Below are positions 1 to 11,032 of a DNA stretch of 64,000 nt, in pieces. The DNA lies in contig CM076141.1 of assembly GCA_038025085.1 (NCBI GenBank), positions 17,486,001 through 17,550,000 of the forward strand, in the 5' to 3' direction. Source of the DNA: Tetragonia tetragonoides. Lineage: Eukaryota; Streptophyta; Magnoliopsida; Caryophyllales; Aizoaceae. The first letter of the stretch is position 1; each line of letters begins with the position of its first letter. The notes under the pieces are model-generated. The model was not told where the DNA came from. It was given only the letters and a program-made list of their open reading frames with translations, and made no database searches. The translations under genes and the position numbers were made by a program.

Positions 1-3000
1 CTTCGAAAGTGTACTTATCTGTTAAGTAACAATCCCTTGGTCGCAAAAAAATTGGCCAAGTTTGACATATATACAGTGGCAGCCATAAATGGACCCAAAT
101 AAAGTAACTTACGGTTTAACGACCACTTGATGAAAACAACAACAATCGACCAAATTTGCAAGAAAGGGAATGAAAGAGCTCAGACAAATCGCACCATTCG
201 TGAGTAGACTGAGTACTAACTTGGAAGTACATGAGATGAACAATGAATTTAGGGCTTTAATTGGACCAATACATGCATGAACATTCGGATGCAAACTCAG
301 TTAAAGCTCAGGCAAACATTTTGAAGGAATATAAGTGAGGAAAGTATTCTAGCCTAATAATCACACGGTACTAAACTAGTGATACTAGAAAGAAAGTAAA
401 AAGAATACATCTACACTTTTTTGATAGAGTTGAAGTTTTCGCATTATTTTCGTGAAGCTAACTCAGTGGCCAATTTTATGGTAAATGTGGGGCATAATTG
501 CCCATAATAGACCTGTCTAGCGGGTTGGGTTCATTTATAACATGTTAGGATTATTTTCGAGTCAGGTCACTTTCGAGTTCGGGTTGAGATATGCTCGACC
601 TTGACTTAGAGTTTTTCGATTCGGAAACTCCGTTTAAGATTTTTTTTCTCCATTAATTTTTTTACCAATATTTTGTTCAAATGAAGGAATAACCAAAATT
701 TTACATTATTTTAACTTATGTGGACTATCAATATAATTTGTTCTCTATGTTTTGTCCATTTATAAAAGTACCATATAGAAATCAATTAGCGAAATGCCGA
801 TTAGGGGTAGATATAAGTCAACTCAAGTTGTTACAAGGGCAACCAATTAGTTCGGGACAAACATGTAAAAATACTGTTAAATATATTTGAAAACTGTCTC
901 ACTGGTCCCAAAAGGCATTTATGTCTATCATTTTATTCATTAAATACGATGTTATTCAAATTTTCTGGTCAAACGGGTCAACACATTAACGGGTCAATTT
1001 TGACCCAACAATTGTCAGGTTTAACGGATTATGATCAAATCGGGTCAAATTTTTTTTGCCAAAACCTTAGAAAACGGGTAGGGTCAGTTTTGATAGGTAA
1101 TAGAGTACCATTAGGACTTAAACTTTAAACAGAATACTAAGAGTACTCAGACAAGCACACCCACAATCCAGATTGTCCGGGAGAAAATAATCCAGCTTTT
1201 CTGCCTTACTCCTTACTCTACCCATACCTTTATCTCTGCTCTCAATCACATATGTCTCCCTCTATCCCTTTATTGGCTATTTGGGTTTTCTATCTTTGTT
1301 TTTCTCCAGTTATGGAGTTTCATCTATATCAATGCTTTGATCGTCAATCTCAACCCTTTTTCAACAATAATTCGAATGTTTGTGATGTATCTCCTTCTGG
1401 TTTTAATTTCAGGTTCGTTCTTCCCCCTTATCTCTCCTCTCTCTCGTTCCTAGGTTTTGTGAATTTGATATGTACGTGGTTGAAATTTGTTCAAAGTATG
1501 AAATCTGTTCGAATTATGTAATTGGTTATCTGATTAGTTGGGTGCTACAAAACCATTGGCTTTCAGCTCGCAGAACTTAGAGGGAAGGAAACATGCAAAA
1601 CAGATTGTGAGAGAAAGAAGAAGATGATAGAAGCAACAGAATTGTAAGATCGATACTGCTTAATTCAAAATTTCACTAGACTGAAATTTGTGTGTAAATT
1701 AATCAAGTATGTAGTTTCCCTACTATGTCCGGGCTAGACGTCTATGAAAACCTTAACCTGATCCCTATAAATTATCCTCAAAATAAAAATCTGATCTCTG
1801 TATGAAGTGAAGGATGATTATTAGAGTTGTAGGTTGGTTGGTATAATTGCTTATAGTGTTTGAAAAGAGTATGTGCTATTATGTATTTCTATTCACATAA
1901 CTTTTAGAGTACAATAGAATGTACCATTTTTCTTGGTTGAATTGCGTTGACTGTATTTGTTGCTCACTCACACTTACAAATCTTAGTTCATTAGCTTATG
2001 TAATTTTGGTTCGATTTTGTTTGTGTGAGGTGAATGGGACTGTGTAATTGGGAAGACTTTTTCATGGATGTGGTTCCCCTTTTCCTTTTTATTTGCCTGT
2101 TTTGATTACTGGATGACGGATATGCTTATTTCTCCAAAGAAAAATAAAAAGGTTTTAGCTTTAAGAAAATTCATTAATGTGATGCTAATTGCTAAACTCA
2201 TTTTTTTTTTTACCTAATTATTTCAGGTTGGTAACTGCCTTCTACCATTTTATAGGTCATAGAGTGCAACACCAGATTCTTCTATGAACTACGTGAAGGT
2301 CATGTAGCAGATAAAGAAAAATAAAGAGTTATAGATTTTAAGTTTGCGAGCGAATTAAGGTACTATTTTTTTTGTTCAGATTCTTCATATTGTCAACCAA
2401 ATGTAGAGCTCTTGAGTGCTTAGAGAGCTTCTTCTAGATCTCATTGTTCATACACACATTTTCTGGTTCTTTTTTATTTTTTTTGTTTTTTGGTAATAAT
2501 GTGGGTTCTTTTCCAATAGAAGAGATGACTACTTACTAGGTAGGTGTAGGTTGCCCTATATCACACCTCAAGCTCACAAATTAGCAATTGCATGCTCTCA
2601 TGTATATTAGATTATATATTATATAGGGGGCATAAATATTGGATGTTCTGATTTAGATTAACTTGGATAGGCTTCAATTGAATGGGGGTAAATATTAGGA
2701 CTAATTGGCTTGTCATGTTTGATTATTTAGCAGTTTGTAGCTTGGACTGTAGTATTTCTGGTATTTCTCTCTGTCTAATTATTTAGGTTTTAAATTTACA
2801 CCAAAAGGAAACAAGCTAAGTTTGGGTGAGCTAACATTCAAGTATGCAACATGTAATAGACCTTTTCATTTGAAATGTGTTTCCCCCCTTCAAATTTGGA
2901 AATCAGAGGTTTGTTCATACCTCCACTCTTTTTCCTTGCTCATTGGATTTTTTATTTTTTATTTTATAAATTTATAGATGAATTTTATTAGTGGTCAATG

Positions 3001-5100
3001 CTAGAACTCAATGGATATTATATTGTAGGTGAGAATTACTGAAAATTTCTGAAAGTGGACTTATTTTTCTCTAATTTTATGATTAATAGAACGAGACTTG
3101 CAAGCTGTTTGTCATTTAGTTTTCTTGGATATTGCATCAAATAGGGGGTAATGGTGTGCAAGAGATTGGGATAATGCAGTTACGTATTGAGATAATTGTT
3201 TTTATGTGGCTCTTGAAGTTTTCATGATAAACATAAGTGACTATGAGTCTAAGATCACAGATAGTGCTAGGTATGACAAAAATTGGCGAGTGTCCTTGTT
3301 TGCTTTGATGCTGGGATGTCAAGATTGTTGTCAGGTAGGTGGCTTTGACATCTCATGATGATTAGTTAAAAAAAAATGTTTTCTTTGTTAAGTTAGACCT
3401 CTTTTATGCATATATGTATATATATAGCTTAAAGTTAGAATCTTTGTATATAATCTTGAAGTGTGCCAGTAGTAAATTGTTAGGATAATAGAGGTGAGAC
3501 TTATTTTCGATTGTGTTGCTTTGTAATGGGTGTCTTTAGTTTTACCTATTTGAAAACTATTGAGGTGGGGGAGGAGACTTACACTATGATTATCTAAGTA
3601 AAATTTGCGAGGGCTCATTAAGAGTGAGCAATTCATTGCCTACATTCTGGAGGCTCGCTAGAGATCGAGTACTTTCTGATCAGTGGGTACGTATACTTTT
3701 TCTAAGAGGCATAACTTTGTCGGGTCTTAAACTCATTAGCACTTTTAGGAGTCTACGGCGATCCTAAACAGAAAGTCATTGACTGTATGTTGCACCCATT
3801 GTCGTGGCTACTATGGATAACCTATGTAATCTGGTTAACAAATATGCACTTTGTGAGGAGGATGTTAAATCATGCTAGCATATGTCTTTGCAATGCCTTT
3901 TTAGTAAACCAGTGTGGCAAAACCTGCTGGTTTGGGTTCGGATAAAGAGAAGAGAGTGGAGTCTGCTCATGAATTGGAATGTTTTTTTCTTTGTACCAGT
4001 ACATAGTTAAACATACTTGACGTATATACCTTGTAGTTTAGAGGAAGATTCCCTTCTTCTCAAATTTGGGTGTTTCAACTTTGAGCTTGTGCATGAGAGG
4101 TTTTGTATAGTCCTGATGTAGTTGTTCTTTGTTTGTTAATAAGGTGTGGATTTTGGTTGATGGAAAATGACACAACAGACATACAATCTGCACTTGCTAA
4201 CCAACTTTCAGTCTTTCGTAGGAAAAAAATGAGCTGGTCCTTTTGACCTATTTATGAGACAACATTTTCCTCTTTTGGTCACTTTGCAATGAGATAAGGC
4301 TACAAGGTATTGTAATATTTTTAGCTTGGATGGGGTTAACCTACTCTGCTGCAAATAATAAAAGGGTGATAAAACGGATCATAAGCAATAAGTGGTTTAG
4401 ATTGAAATTTAGCCAATTGCTGCTGGTCGAGCCTGTTTTTGTGGCACATTGTGGTATGAAGCGCTTTCTCCATTTAGGGTTTTTTTCCCGTATGATTTAG
4501 CTTTAAAATAAGGTTGTGGTTCGTCTTCAAGGCATACAAGTATCCAGCTTTTCCCAGTGTCTTCACTTCAAAACTTGCTATAACAAGATCTGCGTTTTTT
4601 TTTTCTCTTTCAGATTTAGCGTGATTGATGTTCTTCAACGGAAAGAAACCCTAGCCGTTGGTCTCAGTCTGCTGGAATCCATTTTGAACATTGAAGAGTT
4701 GTTGGGCCACTAGCCATTACAAGGCCAAGTAGGTAATACCTCATTGCTTTATCTATTCCATTGATCTAAGAATTTCGATTTCATCTCTGATTACGAACAT
4801 AATTTAGTTTGATCTAAGAAATTTGATGTTCAAAGGTGAATGCTCAAGTTGTGCTCGGTGGCTATAGGAAATGAACAAGTAAGAAGTTGTATCACCAATT
4901 TCGAGTCAATGACAGTATGTAGTGAAGTAGACAAGGTGTGCAATCCACTAGAGCTCAACTTCCATGTTTATTTGTTCATCCTTTATACCCCTCCCACTTT
5001 TCTTTTCATCTTGGGTCGTTGGACTTGAACATGAGTTTTCTTATTGTCTTCGAGCGGAATCAATGTCGGTTAATGATGGTTTACTTGAGGTTTTCCTTCA
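1..5100. other. Intergenic/repeat-derived stretch without a supported gene
   Basis: No open frame here shows a recognisable domain. An 89-codon frame at 1252-1521 follows a pyrimidine-rich leader and ends near intron-like AT-rich sequence, so a spliced non-coding or short transcript is possible but not shown. Around 960-1080 there are several copies of a short palindromic motif, gggtcaa...ttgaccc, which recurs near 58230-58380. The rest is AT-rich sequence with T tracts. Confidence 0.4.
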
Positions 5101-5109
5101 CTGGGGGGT

Positions 5110-5551
5110 TTCATTTAGATACTGGTTTCTTGAATTGGTAGCGGAAAGAAGCAACGAGGAAGTCATCCATTGTTGTCTGCTATCCTGGACAAACTGGGGG
5201 GCAAGAAACAAGTTGTTAGAGAATGAGGCACAATAAACAAGTTGTCAAGATATTACTTGCTATATGGATAAGATGAGCATGAAATTGGCGAAGGATGAGG
5301 CTAATCGAATAGGTAATAAACCGAAGCCTGCAGTCAGATGGAAGGATCCTCCTAAGGTGGTTCTGAAAATCAACGTAGACGTTGGGCGCCTTAAAGAGCG
5401 AGGAACTGAGATTCTGGTATTGTGTAGACTATTTAGAGGCATGGTGGTAGTGGGAACGACAAGGCAATTCGAAGACACTTGGGAAATACCAATTGCGGAG
5501 GCTAAGGCTATGATGTATGGTCTTCTAATAGCCGATACTCAATGTGGGTGA
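5110..5551 (+). pseudogene. RNase H-like (RVT_3 type) retroelement fragment
   Basis: One frame, interrupted by a TAA at 5234-5236, runs from a tract with SWTNWGARNKLL to a tract with WKDPPKVVLKINVDV and, about 45 residues later, AEAKAMMYGL. This order is that of the C-terminal RNase H-like region of plant LINE-type reverse transcriptases: a W-x-xRN linker, then W-PP-x-KIN-D, then EAKA. The first Asp and the Glu are present, but the frame stops before the expected later acidic residues and no reverse-transcriptase core lies upstream. It is best read as a decayed fragment. A diverged host gene of the RNase H-like family is possible but less likely. Confidence 0.5.
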
Positions 5552-5584
5552 CAGAAGTGTTGTCTGCGAATAATCAATGCAATC

Positions 5585-5651
5585 AAGAATCCGTTTTTTT
5601 TTTTTTTTTTTTTTTTTTGGCAACAAGAAATACAACAAAGAATCCGTTTTT
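5585..5651 (-). mobile_element. Minimal 5'-truncated LINE/SINE tail with target duplication
   Basis: The 14-mer aagaatccgttttt occurs at 5585-5598 and again at 5638-5651. Between them are only a T run and about 19 bases beginning ggcaacaag. Read on the minus strand this is a very short 3' end (..cttgttgcc) plus poly(A), flanked by a target-site duplication, as expected for extreme 5' truncation during target-primed reverse transcription. The total T run at 5594-5618 is 25. Confidence 0.6.
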
Positions 5652-6342
5652 AGGTTGTAATGGATTTGTTCTTATCTTAGAAAATATTTCAATTAAGTTT
5701 GCTGGAATCAGATTGCTTTTGTGAATAGGGGACATGGTGTAATAACCTAAACAAGTAGTGCTTTACAGTATTTGGGATTGTTTTTCCTTCTTAAAGTTCG
5801 AGTTATAAATTGGATTTGTGTAGTTTTTGGCCCTTATAAATGTAAATTGTGAAACCATCCTCTTACTTATGAGCAAAATCATTGAAAGTTTTAACTTACA
5901 ATCACTAATGTATTGTTAATACAATAAAATAATCATCTTGGGGGGCCGCGTGCATCGCACGTTGACCAACAACTAGTGTCTTAAAAAACTGACACACGAC
6001 ACATACATGGGCACGAAACAAGACTGGGTCTATCTTTAGGATTAGGCGAGGCGACATGACATAACACAAAGCACGCCGATCATAAGAAGGTCATGACACT
6101 ATACTCCCGTAAACAGTGGTCGAGTCAGAAATCAGTTCAAGTGGATTCACTCACTTGTAACATATAGCCTATAGGACAATTCTTAAATGTTGTAAAAAAA
6201 TAAATTATAAAGGATTTATTTTTTTTATAGAAAAGTTTCCAAGTTGATTCACTTGAATCCTCAATGCAAAGAACACATCCGCCACTAGCCGTAAAGTACA
6301 ACGACGTGAAACAAGCACTGCCACGTGCAACACAAATCCATA

Positions 6343-6890
6343 CAACGCTGCTACGAGTCTTTCGGAAAGATAAGAAAATCGTCTTCCAAAATCTATGTGG
6401 CAGCCAAAAAATTGTACTAGAACCGAGTCATCAATAAAAGTAATAGACGAAAGGGAACCAAAAACCCCTCCTTACCCCTGTCAAAATATAAATTATTTTC
6501 CTTTAATTAAATCACTCAAAACACCATTACCACTCATTCCTCACTCCTCACTCCTCACTCCTCACTCCTCACTCCTCACTACTCACTCCCCACTCTCTCT
6601 CTTCGTACAACACATTCCCACACATTTTCTATCTCATCCGCACCACCGCTTCTCATCCAAGGAAACCAGATCCACCACCGCTTCTCTCACCGCACCACCA
6701 CTGCTCTCCCCCTCTCTCTTAAAAAAACCCTCATTCTCCTCCCACCGCTCTTTCTCTATTCGAAGAACACCCAAATCGACCATCGCTCTCTATCTACGAA
6801 GAACTCCCAAATCCTCATTTCTCTCTTAAAAACCCTCATTGTCCTCCCCAATTTTCTTACCACCGCGGAAAACCAGGCAGGACAGCCAAT
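6343..6890 (+). repeat. MULE1 left terminal region, shared with MULE2
   Basis: This stretch matches 40909-41405 at an estimated 90% or more over long blocks, for example the run around 6735-6880 with cgaagaacacccaaatcg. It contains a short tandem minisatellite of tcactcc units (about 6533-6589) where MULE2 has a CT microsatellite. The sequence is C/T-rich and resembles a captured promoter or 5' untranslated leader. A 144-codon frame at 6395-6829 crosses it but lies within the low-complexity leader and has no recognised domain. Confidence 0.7.
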
Positions 6891-7019
6891 TCTTCATCTC
6901 AATTCAGATACTATGGCTTGTTTAGCTTTGTCATTCAGATACTATGGCTTGATCAGGTGTTTTGAATGGTGTTGGTTTCCATTAGTTTGTGCGAGTTGTT
7001 GCTTTCTTTTTCTTTACAT

Positions 7020-7430
7020 GTACCTTATGACATTTTCCACAACCTCTAATGCCTTAATCATGACCCCTAATGGTTGATTTCATGACCTCCTAGTGGACTT
7101 ATTAATCACCTCCTAATGGCCCTAATCATGACCTTAATGGTATCATTCAAGACCTGATAATGGTATCCTCATTCAAGACCTGCTAAGGGCATTAATCACA
7201 AGCTGCTTATGGAATTATCCACGACGTGGTCATGAAATCAACCACCAAGTGATCATGGATTAAACCTCCACTTGGTCATGACTTTAACCTCTACCTGGTC
7301 ATGGCTTTAACCATTAACTGCTTTAACCACTACCTGCACATAACATTATCCACCACCTATCATTCAAGACCATTTCATGTACCAGATTGTCCATCAACTG
7401 CTCGTGGTTTAAACCACTAGTAATATTCAA
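7020..7430. repeat. Degenerate ~20-bp tandem repeat, MULE1 left side
   Basis: Imperfect repeats of a unit like cattaatcacgacctgctaa recur about every 20-35 bp. The same unit in the same orientation forms another array at 29640-29905 on the far side of the gypsy insertion, so both belonged to MULE1 before it was split. No coding potential is visible. Confidence 0.6.
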
Positions 7431-8180
7431 TACACATCAATGTAAGTAAATCACACATTCAGATTTACTCAATAACACCAACATCAATCAATTTCACCTA
7501 TCATTCAACTACTAATTAGTTGAATGTGAATAGTACAATTTAAATTAAAATTGTACAAATAACATCATTGTAGTACAAATAAATCTAACATAGTACAATT
7601 TTATCTGAACTTATTACAAATTAAATCATATTTTTGACCAATATTTATAATTAAATATTATGCCGGTTGACCATGTGTAGCTTGTTTGACCACTTATGCT
7701 TTCATTTTCTCTTGTACGACCCTTGTATGCTTTATCAGATAAAGTGCTTTTGAACCTTTATTCTTCCTACATAAATACTTTTTACGTGAGGATGAGATTT
7801 AGCCATTTTGGAAAATCATCCTCTTTGGTATAATAACGAAAAAGATAGTAGATTTATTTTAGTCTTTGTACGAACGATTTGCAACTTTGTATTTTTACCT
7901 CTTATTCTAGTGCATTGATACTTTAATAGTAAAGACAACGAAATCAAATACTATCTGTATGCTCCATCCCAACATCAATGTACTGTAATCAGTGAAATGT
8001 CTCCATCAACATTAATAAGTATTGGGACAAGTGTTTAGTACAAATTTCCACTATTTAGTATAATGGACAAATATACATATTGTGGACAAAAATGTTTTTA
8101 GTACAATTGATAAAGTTTTAGTATATACACAATTAGTTGAATTAGAAGAATAGTAAATGAGGATGTATTTGTCACGTTTT
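7431..8180. other. MULE1 internal AT-rich sequence
   Basis: AT-rich DNA with many scattered agtacaatt and gtacaaa motifs, the same motifs that dominate the repeats at 27200-29620. No gene is supported. Confidence 0.5.
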
Positions 8181-8185
8181 GAAAT

Positions 8186-11005
8186 TGTAACACCCCGAAT
8201 TTCCGTCTAATTTAAAATCATTTAAAATCACGAGTTTCAGCGAAAAAACCCTAGAAATTCGAAGCATCACCGCCGTATTTAATGTTCAAATTAAATACAA
8301 GGCTAGAAAGAAACCAAATGTTTATATCCCAAACATACATACTAGATAAATTAAATAATAACTATTTTTTCCAACTAGACTTAAAACAAATAATCCAAAT
8401 AAAATAAAAATAATAAACTATTAATTCTCATGCGAGAGAATTAATCCCGTTACAATAATAAAAATCCCAAATAACAAAGAGTTCCAATCTAAACAATAAA
8501 GTAAATTGTTTTCAGAAGATATACAATCTTCTTGGTTCGCCTTCACTAGCTCCCAACTCACGAGGTACAATCCTGTCAAACTATTTCCCCATATAGACGA
8601 ATTCTATATAGGTTCATCATAGGCCCACCATTGAAGAGAAATGGACAACAAATACAAGTAAAAAGAAAAACAACCAATCAGCTACGCTGAGTAATTTATA
8701 ACCACACAATCCATTTTTAAATCTCCACTTAAGCCATCACGCTTAATAAACATGCTTGAATAAATAATAGACGACATGCTTTAATTTAAACAACCAAACA
8801 ATCCAAATAATAAATCCAATATTTATTATTATCCATTAGCCAAGTTCGTTAGAGAGAAGATAATCGTATGAATGTTAGAACCAACCGCAGAAGGCTCAAA
8901 AGGATCAAAAGTCCTGTGCATAATAGCAAAGAGGGATCAACCGTCCCGGAGTATAGATGACTCCCGAAGTACTTCTAGATGTTCCTAAGTATGCATACCC
9001 TCTCTCAACCCTTAGGTTTATAAGAAGAACAGTTTCACAATTAAAACTTCACTTGCCCAATTGCTCTTTGTATGGATACAAGCTTTAACCAAATACGTTG
9101 GGGCCATAACCAATGAAACCCACTCAACGTACCAATTGACATTCCCATTCGCTCTCTTTGGTGGATCCATTACCAAAGAAATCTTAACTCTCAATTTATT
9201 TCAATATGGTGATCACATAACAAGTAATGCACATAATCTTGGCACTCAAGTAACACAATATGGTTACAATTTCCGATGGCAAAATTTACATGAATGGCAT
9301 CTATGCCTCAATTCAAAACCACCTAGTTCAATACCTTTAAGTAGGTTCCAATAGTCAAAGTTCAATTCAACTTATTGAAGTAAGATGCTTAGTAACATGA
9401 ATCCACATGCTTACCAACATGATACAAAAATAGCAATACAAGCTATATTCAAATTGAACAATTATTAACATAATTTTCGTTCAACAACCATAATAAATCA
9501 TGCATCTCCTCACATGAATATTAACAAGTAGACATTGCTACACAAAGTGAATTTCCAACATAATACATGCATTCACTAACATATAATTATATACGAATTA
9601 TCATAAGGAAATAAATAACAATTATCCCTTCCACAAACCAAGCACGAATAAACAGTCCAATTCGATACTTAGACAATGAACATTCATATTCATCTAGACA
9701 TGAATTACCTTTGGAAATAAGGCAATCACGACAATTTAACGTAAGCTCCTTACGTTCACGCGCGGTCAATGGGCCCTAACAAATCCACAATACTCAATAG
9801 TCAATACTTTGACTTCTAAACCACTTTATTAAACTTTAAAGATGATTTAGTACCCTTAATTAAATAAGTTAAGTTGCTGGAATTTTAGTTAATCATGCAT
9901 GCTCAAAGTTTCCAAAAAACAATTTACACAACCAAATTAGAAAACTTTTCAAAACCCTAAAAACAAGTCAACAAGTGAAAACAAGTCAACCACCATCACC
10001 AACACCAAACACCACCGCCGCTGACCATCGTTCAGCGGCGGTGATGGCCGTGACAGTCACGGTTGGAGGCTGTGACAGCCGCCCAGCGGCTGCGCATGGT
10101 CCAACCGTGCGCTGTACACGGTTTGGCCTTGCTCAGCCCAACCGGACCCTTTTTTTTTTGTTAAACAATTTTAACAAACCCAAATCTAATTAAATCCACA
10201 CAATTAATAAATTTTCAGATTTAATTAAATCACAAGATCCAACCTTTTAAACTCAAACTTTGATTCAATTCAATAAAACAACAAACTCAACCCTAATCAT
10301 GATCCTATCATGCAAAACAATAGAATATAGTAAACCCTAGGCAAAATATAAATTAGGGTTTACTCATACAAAACTAGGGTTCATTTAAAACTCATACTTG
10401 AATCAATTTAAAGCTTTAAGAATCAAAAACAAGTTTAGAACACTTACTTGGAAATCAAAATGATTAAAATTTAGCAATAGGATGAATTGTGAAAGAGTGT
10501 TGAATTTTTCTCTTTCTTTTCTCCTTGGTGGTCGTGCGTGAGAGTGAGGGAGAGAGAAACTTTTTTTTTTTTTTTTTTTTTTTTGATTTGGTGAAGAGTA
10601 AGTTGAATTTGGAAGTTGAGTGTATTTAGAAACTAATTACACTCCTTCATTATCTCAACCTCTCATTTCCTAAAACCTCTCCTAGAATCACTCCAGTAGC
10701 CCACAATTTAGGAAACAAATTTTAAAACAAAATTCAGAATTTTCTTCACCAAATTTTCGGCTAAGGTGGCCGAAAATAAGGCCCTAATTTTGCCTTATAA
10801 TTTTCGGCCACTTTTGAAAATTATAGAGGCCAAATACTTTTATTTGTTTTGGCCCAATTACATTTTAATTAAGTTCAAAACCAAAAACCCAATATTAATT
10901 AGGCACTTTAAACATTTATGAGCCCAATTAATTATTTAAATCCGAAATTGCATTTTCTTTTATGTAATTATTATTCTAAAATGAATAATAATACGGGGTA
11001 TTACA
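8186..11005 (-). repeat. 3' LTR of the gypsy element
   Basis: On the plus strand it begins TGTAACACCCCG (8186) and ends GGGGTATTACA (11005), giving the TG...CA termini on either strand. Positions 8599-11005 align with 23357-25751; 8186-8598 have no partner because the other LTR is truncated. In the block 9061-9354 against 23819-24112 I count roughly a dozen differences in 294 bp by eye. A GC-rich, inverted-repeat-like island (about 9995-10150) and a T/A tract (10560-10582) lie inside; the short GA-rich stretch before the tract is CT-rich in element orientation. Confidence 0.85.
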
Positions 11006-11022
11006 TCCTTACCCCCTTAAAA
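11006..11022 (-). promoter_or_regulatory. Polypurine tract next to the 3' LTR
   Basis: On the minus strand the bases just before the LTR start (TGTAATAC) read ttttaagggggtaagga. A purine run abutting the 3' LTR is where plus-strand DNA priming occurs in LTR retrotransposons. It confirms the minus orientation. Confidence 0.75.
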
Positions 11023-11032
11023 GAAGTTTCTT

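Noticed and set aside
3388..3636. 82-codon minus frame and neighbouring short frames in 1-5 kb
   Set aside because: No domain, no splice partner, random-looking composition.
6395..6829. 144-codon frame in the MULE1 left end
   Set aside because: Low-complexity Ser/Pro/His sequence from the tcactcc repeat and C/T-rich leader; it is not preserved in MULE2.
9061..9354. 97-codon frame present in both gypsy LTR copies (also 23819-24112)
   Set aside because: It begins with TTG, is antisense to the element and has no known domain. It appears twice only because the two LTRs are copies of each other.
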